From the NCBI GenBank assembly GCA_945643635.1, contig CALZFC010000029.1, forward strand, positions 3,883,501 to 3,947,500: DNA of 64,000 nt, in the 5' to 3' direction. This DNA is from Allodiplogaster sudhausi (lineage: Eukaryota; Nematoda; Chromadorea; Rhabditida; Diplogasteridae). Of the stretch, positions 39,368-51,781 are shown piece by piece; the stretch's first letter is position 1; each line of letters begins with the position of its first letter. Position numbers and translations under genes: made by a program. The notes beneath the pieces are model-generated. The model saw only the letters and a list, made by a program, of their open reading frames with translations. It did not search any database and was not told where the DNA came from.

Positions 39368-39427
39368 GAGTTTTCCCCGCCGGGCATCGAACCCGGACCT
39401 GCATATTGCTTCCCATCCTCATATGTA
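39368..39427 (-). other. Second copy of the tRNA-like T-arm fragment
   Basis: Lies in the duplicated 4.8-kb unit at offset 4807 from 34561 and is identical in sequence. Confidence 0.5.
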
Positions 39428-41082
39428 TGTTCGAAACAAGATTGTTTCGTACATGTTGCAAACTTTGGACAGATTAAATGCTCGGCTGTGTGCCATGCGG
39501 CGAAATCCAAAAAAGCATCAATCGCTCGCTGCGCTCGCAAAGAGGCCAATGTAAAATTTTCAACTATATTGTACACACTTTTTTCGTTAGCATATACCTT
39601 CCTTATCTTGACTCCTTCGTCTTCTATGCTGTTTGTTGTTTTGTTCTTTCTTATGCCTTTATATCTCTCGGCCCCCTTATCTTTCTCACTATCTTCACTC
39701 TCTCTCTATCTCTATCTCTATCTCTCTCTAACTCTCTCTATCGCTCTCCTCTCTCTCCCGCTCGCTATATTTCCCTCTCCACTCTCCACCAGCCACAACC
39801 TCCTTCTGCGCATGGAAACAGAGGGCTATACAGTGCTCAACACGAGTTGCTTCTGAGTCAATAGTGCTCTTGCGCTGTTTGTAAGAGGATTCGTCGGTGG
39901 GGAGGGGGGACACGAGAAAATTGACTTTTTTCCATCACCCTCAGTTAAAATATCCGTCACCAAGAATTGAAGGAACCAAATGTGGCGGTTTTTGTCCGCG
40001 GTTCTTTTTCGTCTGACTGCTCGTCGCATTGGGCAAACACTATCTCGACCTGTATCTGTATTCCCAGAGACCCCTTTTGCAATGCGATTAGACGAGAGAA
40101 ACAAGCAAACTTATTTATGTGGAGAAACCCGTATAAGAGAAACAATTAGCAATTAGCTATACAATTTAATACAGATCCGCAAACTCACGACACCGCGTAG
40201 CTGTCCCTGTCCTTGTCCTCGACTCTGCGCCTCGGCAATTTAATTAATTTGTATAAAAAGTAACTTTCTTAACAACTTGCTATTATTAATATACGGTGAC
40301 AAACACTTTTTCATATAAGAAAGGCTGGCATATTACTGATATACATGAAATCTTTTATTTATTTATTTCGACTACAAGATTAGAGGAAAATGGTGAAATA
40401 AAACCTCTGTTCCGCCTCGAGTCGAGACTCCACGCAGCCTACTCCTCAGCAAGTCTTCCCTCACGACTGACTATCCCAGTCGACTCTCCCTACACAAAAC
40501 TAGATGTTGAATTCGCCGTTCTTTAATAATTATTCAGAACGACATCGGTTTGCATTGCCAACATGCATCGATAGGAGACAGATTACTAACATCATATAAA
40601 ATTTTTGATTAAATAAGACCTCGCGATTCGTAGCTACTACGTTAATTCGGTTAACAAATTTATTTTAGTTACTAATTTGCATTTTGTAAGAGCGGAAGGA
40701 AAGGACAAAAGCAAAAGATATTGGAAGCATTTTCAACTAAAGAGTTTGTCTGGAAACATTTGTCTTGCATCATTTCATGCAATCACCTTCGCTGTGCCCG
40801 GTCGCCTTCTGGAATGCCTCTGAAATTCTGGAAAGCCTCGCCTTGTGGTGCTGTTGCCAATCTCCACTTGCTTTCTCGTTTTATGTTGTAGATGAATAAG
40901 TTAATATGGCCAAATAAGGCAGTAGTCTTAAGGATAGAATTTAAAAAAAATTGCATAAATAAAATATTTAATTAAAAAAATACCATTTGTGTGATACTTT
41001 AAAGGAGCTGTTGGGTTATATAAGGAAGGCAGGCGTGAATATCCCTGTTTGGAAGTAATAATTACGCGATTTTCCATTCTAG

Positions 41083-43790
41083 AAGACGACGACTCCTCGG
41101 AGCTTTCGTGGTTTATCAAGTGGGCAACGTTCTTCTTCAATCTGCTCTGGTAATTTCATTTTGATTCTTATTAATTAATTAATTAATTACCTTATATATT
41201 TATTTATTTATCAACATCGATCGAAGGAATACAAGCTGAAAAAACCCATTTAAAACTAGAATTTTTTTTTTACATAAATCAAAATTAGCAACAAAACAAA
41301 TTATAAATGAGACAGAAATGAGACATTAAATATAATAAATAAATTAGTACAATAAATTATTAATTACAAATTTAGAATTCAAAAAGTTTTGGCGGCAAAT
41401 TTAAATATTTACCTCTTCAAGGCACTCGGTCGGCGTGACGCTCGTGTCGCTCGGCGCCTACTTTCACATAATCAAGATTGACGACATTTACGAAGGACTC
41501 TCGCGCGCTGGCCAGGTTTCCGAATGATACCATAGACACATAAATGTAAATATAAATATTTATTTTATTTTTTAATCAATTAAAAAAAATTATATCAGCA
41601 ATGTATAATTTAAATTTTGAATTTATTTGATAAATTTTGATTTCAAAAAAAGGTTTTGGCGCCAAATTTAAATACCCTTTTCCCTCTTCTAGTTCTGGCT
41701 CGATCCGAGTCTACTGATCGTCTTCATCGGCTTCCTGCTTCTCCTGCTCGGATTCATTGGCGCCGTCGGAGCGCTACGGTAGATACACTGAAATGATAAA
41801 TCTCATTCGTTGCCTTCTCTCCCTCTCTTTCTCTCTCTTTCTCTTTCTTTCTCTCTCACTGTCTCTAGATCTCTCTCCACCTTTATATTTTCTCTCTCTC
41901 TCTCTCGCTTTCCATCTCCCTCTCTCTCTCGTTCTCTCTCCCACTCTATCTCTGTCTCTCGCCCTTTCTCCCTCTCTCTCCTCGCTCTCTCTCTCGCTCT
42001 CTCTTCTCTCTCTGTCTCTCTGTCTCTCTTTCTCTCTTCCAGTGAGAATCTGCACTTCCTCCTCACATACATCGTGCTCCTCTTGATCATCCTCTTCATC
42101 GAAGCTGCCACCGTGATCATTGTCTACTCATTCATGAGTCGTCTTCAGGCTGTCTTCGAAGGCGTCATGATGCAGCTGGTTCGGCTTGGCGGGAATTTCA
42201 AAAATCCACAATTTTGAAATTTGAATTTAGCTCCCTTCGAGAAAGTTATTTAAAAAAAAATATATATATTTAAATAAATTTAAATCCCATTTACAGGTGA
42301 TTGGTTACTACGAGGACGCCGACTACCAACTGCTCATGGATACGATGCAGGTGGAAATTGAAGCAGTGTTTTGCCTCCCCTTTCACTCTCTCCTTCTCCA
42401 TCGTTCTATGCTTTCTAAATCTCTCTCTCTCTCTCTCCATCTCTCTCTCTCTCCATCTCTCTCTCTCTTTCTCTCTCGCTCTCGCTCTCTAACCCACTCT
42501 TGTTATGCTTCCTCATTCCTTTTAATCTAGCAGTTGTGCTATAGTCAAATCAATAATCGCAAAAATCAGATCGATAATTTCAATTAAAAAAAAACGCTGT
42601 TTGCTTTACAGGCTCAATGGAAGTGCTGCGGTGTCACGAAGCCGAGTGATTACGAGAGAAACGAATACTTTGCCACGTCGGCAGCCGAGGTTTAATTTTG
42701 CTAACTAAGTCTAAATAATAAATTAATTTAAACAATAAAAAATAATTAATAGTAAAGATAATAAACGACTGAAAACAAATTTATTCACAAGCCGAACCCG
42801 CATTCATAAATTCTCAAGTGCTAGAGAGCATGTGATTTATAGAGACGGTGACTGCAATAGTCATTCAAATTGTCTTCTCTAACTGTCCAGTTTGGCGTCG
42901 TGGACGCTGGCGGTGTTCCTTCTTCCTGCTGCACGCCCGACTACTTCAACACCACCGTCGGCATCAATACAGCGTGCGGCCAGGGAACGCGACTCAAGGT
43001 GCACAATCGTGACGTGACCCTTCTCATTTGAATTCTTGCCTTTCCCGCCGAGCACCAGTATTTTTAGTTCTTAATTTTTTCACCCTAAAAGATTCCAATT
43101 AGGTCACTGCTGTATTGTTGGGTAACTGCTGCTTTAATGTACAAGGGCATGCCAAATCAAGGATAATTTAAACTTTGCTTGCTTTCCATGTCCTTATGAT
43201 GCACATTGAAATGGCGCTGGTTTCCTTTTCAGAATATATTTAATTAAGCGTGCCACCGTAATCCGCTCTTTCTTTCTTTTACCAGAACGCCGTCCCGGCG
43301 CAGATCTACCACGATGGCTGCATCGCAGAACTCTTCCGCGAAATCTACGACAGCGTCCTCTGGATCAGCATCTCGTGCGGCATCGTCGGCATTCTCCAAG
43401 TATATACGATCACATTAAAATTCATTCTCCAAATGTAGGATCATACGAAAAAAATCATTCTCCAAGCATATATGATAACACTAAAATTCTCATTCCATCT
43501 TTTTTATTTAATTATTTTTAAATTTTGATCAGCATTTTTTTTTAATATCGACTCATCAATTAAAAAAAAAATTCAACGATATTGTATGTATTTTTAGTGC
43601 AGCTTTTTATTTCATCTTAAAGATAAACCTCGGATTGTTCAACATTCGTAATTTTACGCAAGTAAATTCAAACCTTGAAAGTTCAAGCCAAATCGAAACG
43701 GTGCAATTTAAGATGATTGGCCTTTGCACGGCGTGCACGCTGCGTGGTCAGATCTTTGCGCAGCGCGAGCGATGGTCTCGACGCGATTAA
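41083..43790 (+). CDS. Tetraspanin
   Basis: Exons 41083-41149, 41422-41515, 41693-41778, 42043-42178, 42297-42350, 42612-42689, 42891-42998, 43286-43399 and 43713-43790; all phases agree. TM1 begins LSWFIKWATFFFNLLW. TM2 is LLIVFIGFLLLLLGFIGAVG, followed by the conserved GALREN turn and TM3. The large extracellular loop has CCGV, the hallmark CCG motif, then SSCC and two more cysteines (TACGQG, DGCIAE). TM4 spans the last two exons (ISCGIVGILQ / MIGLCTACTL), and the cytoplasmic end is RERWSRRD. Family role: organiser of membrane microdomains with integrins and other partners. The first coding exon, which must end in phase 1 before 41083, was not found. The same start would be shared or duplicated with copy 1. 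Confidence 0.85.
41820..42042 (+). repeat. (CT)n array ending in the tetraspanin TM3 exon acceptor
   Basis: The CT run leads straight into TTCCAG at 42042, and the same occurs at 37013-37235 in copy 1. It serves as an unusually long polypyrimidine tract. Confidence 0.85.
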
Positions 43791-44891
43791 TTGAACGAGA
43801 GAAGATTACTGTAGCTCAGGCGGTCACTTCAAAGTAAGTGGAATGGAGGAAGAGATATTTGGTGCAGATCTCTAAATGTCTCTTCAGTGTCTCCGCCTCA
43901 TACATGATGCACTTCTTCTCTTCCCTCTCTTGACTCGAACGACGAGTTGCTGCTCCCGTTTCGATGCTCTCTGCGATAGTGCATAAGGATAAAAGATCTC
44001 GCTCTCGCTGCGATGTTTACCTCTACTCTTGGCTACATTTTGGCATACATATCAACATCACGATGGCAGAAAAGGATGCTTCTACACAAAAAAAGTGGAT
44101 AGTAAAAATTTTAAAACAAATAGATTTAACCGTTTCAAACACAATTTTTAAAAAATATATATTTGAAGAACAAATTTTCTATGTGGTCGTAGATGGGAAG
44201 AAGAACAGTTTTGGTCGGTTATTTAAGAATGGATAACCGATTTTTCTGTCTTTTCCCTCTTCTCTTATTGTTAGTCACTCTTCTTTTTCTCTCACATTTA
44301 CAGGCTGTCGTTGTTTCCGATATTTGTGAAAATTTACTCTCATTTTTAAGAGGTCGTCACGCTTTTCGAACTAGATCATCTCCGCTATATTTTGTAGAGA
44401 AAAACGGAATGGTCGCCACAATTTTTCTTTCTCGTTTTCATTGACATATTCACGAGTGAACAACACGGAAAACCATTTATCACGACACTCTGAGAATTCT
44501 TCGCCGTTGACAATGGGCGCCCTGATTTTACAGTTTGGCAAGTAAAAGAGAAATTTCTGACAAAGGAACCAGAAAGAAACCTACATTGCGAGGGCAAATA
44601 ATAGGTGAAAGGGAAATATTTAAAGAACAAAAAATTGCGCCGGCCCCTTGGAAGTTCCGAGAGTGTTGTTGACTGTAATTCTTCTCCTCACATGACACGA
44701 GGTCTTTTCTGGCTCGGAATATGCGACAAGAAGAAGGGAACTTCTCTATTCTGCATAAAGTTTCGAGGAAGTAAAATATGCAAACAGCATAAAACGGAAT
44801 GATAAATACAGACAACGGATCTAGCGAGAGAGAGAGAGAGAGAGAGAGAAGGAAGAGGGAGAAAAAGATAGAGAGAGAGAAGGAAAGAGTT

Positions 44892-44923
<32 letters not shown>

Positions 44924-46381
44924 TTTGCCGATTCGTCACAAAACAGGCAGAGCGTTCATTTATCCGAGCAGCATGCTGGCAAACATGTAAAGGTGCTCTG
45001 CTTCTCTGCCGTCGTTCATAACACTCTCCCTCACCCCCCTCTCCTTCGCTCTCTCTCTCTCTTTCTTTCTATCTCTCTCCTTCCCTCCCCCCTCTCTCCC
45101 TCTCTGTCAACTCTTTGGCCTTGCCGACCTCCGCGAACAGTTTGTGTACGTTGATCACACCTGTTTTTCATGTCGCCTTCTTTTGAATCATGACTTTTGT
45201 TGCTCACGAACACGCAAGAGCGGTCTCTAGCACCGGTCTCTCTCGATCTCTCTCGCTCTCTTTCTCTCTCTCTCCCTTTCCGTATATTTCTCTCTCTCTG
45301 TTTGTCTCTCTCTCTCTCTCTGTCCCTCTCGCTCTCTCTATCATTCTTTCTTCCATGTCATTCCCAAACTACTAGTCCTTCCCCAAACTGTCGCTCACCC
45401 TATTCTAGCTCTTTTCTCACTTTCACTTCCTGTTTGTTTCACCATCGCGCTCTCTCTCTCTCCCTCTCTTTCTCTCTCTCTCTTTCTCTCCCTCTCTTTC
45501 TCTCTCAGCCTCTCTCTCTTTCTCTCTCTCTCTTCTTTCCTCTTCCTTCAATCCCATTCTCCTCGAAATAGCGCCGTTAAATCGCATGAATCTCGATATG
45601 CCTTGCATGCCAAGCTCAACATTCGTTCACTTCCGCATTTCGCTCTCTCGCTCGAAATTCCAATTAAAAAGGGCCCAATTCAAAGTGTGACCAGAATTAT
45701 ATGAAAGAAAAGAAAAAGCCCAGAGAAACAATGGAGAGAGGTTTGCGAAAAATGCCCAAAAAAAACTCCTAGTACCTACATATTTATCTCAACTTTCCAG
45801 CGGAATTATTTGGACTCACGAGGTAGAACTTGACAATTCCCCCCGTTTTTGAATCATCTCGAAGATTTCTGCGCTTTTGTTATTTTTTTTTGATATTAAA
45901 ATCTTTCGCTCACGCTCATTTTCACGACATTTCACGACACCTAAATTGATAATAAATGGCAAGGTTTTTACAACTGAGTTTTTCTAGTTTGTCACTCCCT
46001 ACCATTCATTACTTACATGAAAATGTAATGTGATAAATGATGATTGTTATCGTGTTTTATCACTGAACTCGTTCTTTCGTAAATGAAATGTCCGAGCAAT
46101 TCCAACCCCCCCCCCCCCCTTCCAAGATCTTAATACTCGTGAAACCCTCACGTGCAGTCAAGGTACATGTGTGCCTTTCTTGTTGGGGCAGCCACCGCTC
46201 AAATAATTTTTTTCTTCAAAAAATACAGAGAGATTAGAAGAGAATGTTTCTGTATGAAGGAAAGAAACAAGAAAGAGAAAGAGAAAAAAGATTCAAGATT
46301 ATTTCTCAGGTTGTTATCTGCTTTTCTTCTCAACTTTCCAACGCTAATCACGGAGTCAGAACAGAAGAATCGGAAGGAAAA
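43791..46381. other. Intergenic region, no firm gene
   Basis: Contains a (GA)n array at 44826-44924 and (CT)n arrays at 45046-45106, 45236-45345 and 45452-45536. Two open frames (43964-44236, 44193-44444, plus strand) have ordinary composition but no recognisable domain or splice context, and I do not annotate them as genes. Confidence 0.45.
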
Positions 46382-49209
46382 ATGGTGCGCGCGTCTTCAT
46401 GGAATGAAAAGATAAAGTGCTGGAGAAGCTGCCGCAAAGTTCACGACGCGTCAGCCGTTCAGAATGGTTTTGAAGGTACGATATTTTAGCACGAAGGTAA
46501 GTTACTTCACCTGAAAAGTAAGTTATGTTACCTTGAAAGTAAATTATGCTACCTTCAAAGTAAGAAATGTTACCTTCAAAGTAAGCTATGTTACTTTGAA
46601 AGTAAATTATGAAAGTTTTGTTTCGTTTAAAGCAAGTTATCTTATCTGGAAAGTAAGCTATGTTACTTTATATGTAAATAATTTACGTTAGCTTGAAGGT
46701 AAAGAAGTTATGTTACTAATCATGCATACGTTCTTTGTATGTATGTAGCTATGACACGCTTGTTATACAACCAATTGGTGCCGCATCACATTTTGATGGT
46801 CAGAAATGTTATGGCCAAAGATTCAGTTACTCACTTTATCACATTTCGCCATAGCGTTTTTTTCTCTCACTCATCAGAGTGCGATAAATTAATTTCTAAA
46901 TAATATCATGTACAACTGACGCTGTTTTTCTTCATACATATTTGACTCGACGAAAAGCAAGCAAGTCATAATTTAATTTTCTTTAAGAGAGCATGTCAGT
47001 ATCGTTCGATCAAGGCTTGCCCTAGAATTTTTTTTTCGAATTTCTTCACCAAAATTAATTACAGTATACAACTCGACGTGATGAACAAAATAGGCTACAT
47101 TTCAAAGTTGAAAAAAATTTTCCGCGTGAGATCCAGTACAGTAATCTTTTAAATGACATTGGTCATAAGTCGCTTCAAACTTATTATTAAACAACCATCG
47201 AGCTATCATTGGATAGCTGATTGGACGGGCTTTAATTTTCATGTTGATGATGTTTTCATAAAATTTGAATTTGGCCCTAAAAGACGGCCGTAAACATTTT
47301 CGGTGGTTGTTTTTGGCAAAATTTTGCATTTTCCGTTCATTTCCACAAAACCGGTCCTACATATTCTTAAAGCGCTTGAAATTTGCTACAATATATGTCT
47401 CTTTCAAAAAAATTAGGCGTCCCGGACTATAGTTCTCAAACGCTTGAACATGATGCTGTGTAAACTGTAACACCGTGCAAGCGCATTCTTCGATCCATAA
47501 CTGCGCTCAATGTCAATCTTACAAAATCGTAAGTATATCATCTAAGAGCTCTCACGGAGATCTTCAAATGTTACATACATTATTTTATTGAAAAGTTTCA
47601 ATTTATATGGGGAATTTCGTTATGTACAATTAGAAGGCTTCAAAAACTACTTTAAAAACATTTTCGCCTGTCGAAACATACATCATAAGAAAGAGGATGA
47701 AATTTGGTGCAAGATGAACCCCTTTCAATGGAATTCCAGGCATACGATCTTTTTTTATAAGTCATAAGAGTAGGGTAACATGGCCTTATGGAAAACCTGT
47801 AGAAAAAAAAGGATTGGAATATACTAATTCGAATAACCTAAAATGTGAATTCTTGGGCGAAATGACAGAGACGCTACTGGCACTACATTTATGATTTATA
47901 ACAAAAGATCGTTTGCATTTAATTCCATTGAAAGGGATTTATCTTGTACCAAATTTCATCCTCTTTCTTATGATGTATGTTTCGACAGGCGAAAATGTTT
48001 TTCAAGTAGTTTTTTAAACCTTCTAATTGTACATAACGAAATTTCCCATATAAATAGAAACTTTTCAATAAAATAATGTATGTAACATTTGAAGATCTCC
48101 GTGAGAGCTCTTAGATGATATTCTTACGATTCTGTAATATTGACATTGAGCGCAGTTATGGGTCGAAGAATGCGCTTGCACGGTGTTTCAGTTTACACAG
48201 GATCATGTTCAAGCGTTTGGGAACCATAGTCCGGGACGCTTAATTTTTTTGAAAGAGACATATATTGTAGCAAATTTCAAGCACTTTAAGAATATGTAGG
48301 AGCGGTTTTGTGGAAATGAACGAAAAATGCAAAATTTTGCCAAAAACAACCACCGAAAATGTTTAGGGCCGTCTTTTAGGGCCAAATTCAAATTTTATGA
48401 AAACATCATCAACATGAAAATTAAAGCCCGTCCAATCAGCTATCCAATGATAGCTCGATGGTTGTTTAATAATAAGTTTGATGCGACTTATGACCAATGA
48501 AATTTAAAAGATTACTGTACTGGGTCTCACGCGGAAAATTTTTTTCAACTTTGAAATGTAGCCTATTTTGTTCATCACGTCGAGTTGTATACTGTAATTA
48601 ATTTTGGTGAAGAAATTCGAAAAAAAATTTCTAGGGCAGGTCATAATAGGGCCCTGCTCGAGTCTTACTGACACCCTCTCTTAAGACAAGAAGCAGAATG
48701 CGGCGAAGCGGAAGACGCCCACCGCTGGGCTGCCGGCGCGAGATCCTGGCGCAGCTGTCCGCGGTGGCTTCTCGAATAAGTGGCAGGTGAGACAAAAGTG
48801 CGAGAGAGCATATGATTTAGAGAGACGAGCGACTGCATACAATGCTCAGGAAAATTACAAAAATATATGTAGATTACGATTGAGTTACGAAATGCTTTCC
48901 TAAAAAAAATACGAAATTAGCTTATCAAAACAATTTCGATATAAATGTTTTTTTTCTTTTGCATTTTAACGTCGCCGATACAAATGTTAGCCATAGTAGC
49001 TTTTGTCTTTTCTGCTGTAGACACTTTTTCTTCTTCTTTTAAACATGACTCAAATGGTGCCTCTAACACAATACGCGGGAGATTGTTTTTAGTATCATAA
49101 AGATCACTTTTACATCTTTCTTTTTAGTACCTGTTGACATGCATCGGATGCGCTGTTGGCCTTGGCAACATTTGGCGCTTCCCGGCGACAGCATATAGTA
49201 ATGGAGGAG

Positions 49210-49252
<43 letters not shown>

Positions 49253-49279
49253 AAAGCGATTGAAAGAGAGAGAGAGAGA

Positions 49280-49328
<49 letters not shown>

Positions 49329-49375
49329 AGAGAGAAGGAAAGCGATTGAAAGAGAGAGAGAGAGAGGGAGAAAGA

Positions 49376-49413
<38 letters not shown>

Positions 49414-51738
49414 TGTAAGAGAGAAGGAAAGCGATTGAAAGAGAGAGAGAGAGAGGGAGAAAGAAAAGATAGAGAGAACAGCGAGGTAGAAAAGATAGAG
49501 TGGGAGAAACAGAAAATATTGAAGGAGAAGAGAGACAGAAAAAACAGACGTAAATTGCAGCGGCTTTCCTCTTCGCTTATCTCGTGGTCGCAATCGGATT
49601 TGGCCTGCCGATCCTCTACATGGAGCTCATCATGGGACAGCTTAATCAGGCCGGCGGCTCAATCGCCTTTCGTAACTACATGCCGCTATTGCAAGGTTAG
49701 CCTAGTGGATACGAGGTGGCACGTCGAAGCACAAGTCGAGAGTTCGACTTCCATGAGTGGCAAGTGAGTTTTGAGGCCTCGGCTTCGGCACGGCGATCCT
49801 CTCCTTCTGTGACTCACTCTTCTACAACGTCATCATCGCATGGGCATGCATCTACATCGTCAAGGTATTAAAAATTAAGCTCAAACTTCGGGGTAATTTT
49901 TTTAAATTGAATATTTTGATGCAGATTATCAGTGGCACTTCATACGAATGGGCTCGTTGCGACAACTACTGGAATACAATTTGTTGGAAGATTTTAAGAC
50001 AAAAAAAAACTGTAAAATAACTAATCGATTAAAAAAAAAATTATCCATTTACTGTTCAGAGAATAATTTTAAAAAAAATCTAGCTTGTTTTTATTTTAGA
50101 TTGCAGTTCGCTGCAGCAAAATGCTCTTTGTGCCGAATCCGGCGAGGGCGAGGTTTGTCATTAATTTTATCTCACTTATCGACTATTACTTTCTTTCTAG
50201 GCAAAGCAGAGAAGCATTTTATGTGGAAACAACCTTACTGTATTAAAAAAAGTTTAGTCAATAATTTTTTAAACATTGTTATCGAAACACATTTTATAAA
50301 TAATAAAAAAAAATCTTCAAAAGAAAAAGAAAATAATAATAATGATGTCTTTTCCGGCTTGGTACAACGGCTCATGCGGCAATAACAGTGCGAGCTTTCG
50401 CTTCGAGAACAACATGACCGCCATGAGTGCGTCCGAGGAGTTCTTCAAGTATCTTCTCACTATTTTGATTTTATTTATTTTATTTCGATTTTTTTTATTT
50501 ATTTATTATATGTACATACATGATCTTACATTAATAATGAGATACCTTTGCATTTTTTTACATTTATACTTACATTAAAATAAGAAACATTTCGCTGTAA
50601 GAAAAGACTTTTCTTCATTATTTCTCATGGCTGTATCTCGAGTGCATAGCTTTGGAGCAAAGGCTGAACGAAGAAAAAAACAATGAGAAAATCAACAAAA
50701 ACAATAATTGCTTAGTACTTAGTTACACACAGCTCCAGTAGATGCTGACAGAGAGCGCAAATAGATTTTGAAAAGTGACGGAGTTGTTTAAGTTCTTCAA
50801 ACCCAAGACCTCGTTATTAGAAGAAAAATTCAAGAGATTAGTAAATTAAACAATAGCGAGCTTCAAGTTAGAAAAGTGTACAAATAGATTGATAATTTAA
50901 TAAACTTATTTCCGAGAGAGAAAAATTAAAGTTTCTGTCCATTTAGCTACTATGTCCTGGAGAAGACGGACACGATTGAGGAATGGGGCAGCTTCAACTG
51001 GAAGGCCTGTGTTCTTTTTGTTCATCAATAAATGATCCGCAACAGAATTGGCTGAATCTCTATTTTCAATTTGCGCTGTATGTTTGTTTTAATATTTTCC
51101 GAGAGATTTGCTATATATAGAGATTTGTCAGTAGATAAAAAAAACCATTATTTATTATATGAATTTAACCCCTTTTATTCTTAGGTGTGCGTTGCGCTCC
51201 TCGTGTGCTGGACTCTCTCGGGGCTCGGCCTGATTGGCGGTGTTAAGATACTGGGCCGAGTCGCGTTAATAACAGCAACACTACCGTAATAAAGGCTTTC
51301 GTGCTGGGACCAGTAGACTTTTGAAAAAATCGTATCTAATTTCACCCTCTTCTTGGAGAGCAAGGAAAGAAATTGGAATGTAAATTTGAAAGTTTATCTT
51401 TCCCGCCTTGCACAGCTACATCATCATCGCGATCCTCTTCGTGCGTGGCGTCACGTTGCCGGGCGCTTCCGACGGCATTCGATACTATCTGCTCGAGCCA
51501 GACTTCTCCATGCTCATCAACATGCAGGTATTGGGTTTGATGAACAGATGCACATATGTATGCGTATGTTTGTAAAAATAATTGATTAATAAATTTTTAT
51601 TTGTTAATATATTAAGGATAGCAAATTAACAAGCAAGTTAGGAATTATTTATATACTATTTTTTATACTACATATATGTACCTTCTGCCTCTATCACCTC
51701 ACTCTTCTATGTTCTCTCTATATGCCCACCTATCTCTC

Positions 51739-51781
<43 letters not shown>

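Larger units (their letters stand above)
33655..43268 (+). repeat. 4.8-kb tandem duplication spanning tetraspanin exons
   Basis: 33655-38461 and 38462-43268 are the same sequence at offset 4807, with 1-2 bp changes in poly-A/TA and CT tracts and a rare substitution (ATAGTTGGG versus ATATTTGGG near 33797/38604). The junction sits in CTTTCTTTCT, a microhomology shared by both edges. Either a very recent duplication or an assembly duplicate. Confidence 0.95.

Noticed and set aside
43964..44236. 90-codon plus open frame of ordinary composition
   Set aside because: No recognisable family, no splice or promoter evidence; left unannotated rather than called a gene.
47102..47329. Minus-strand 75-codon open frame
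   Set aside because: It belongs to the foldback arm and its mirror copy is broken; no domain.
49690..49770. Functional tRNA gene
   Set aside because: A- and B-box-like strings are present but the T-stem and acceptor stem do not pair, and splice phases need the segment as an intron.
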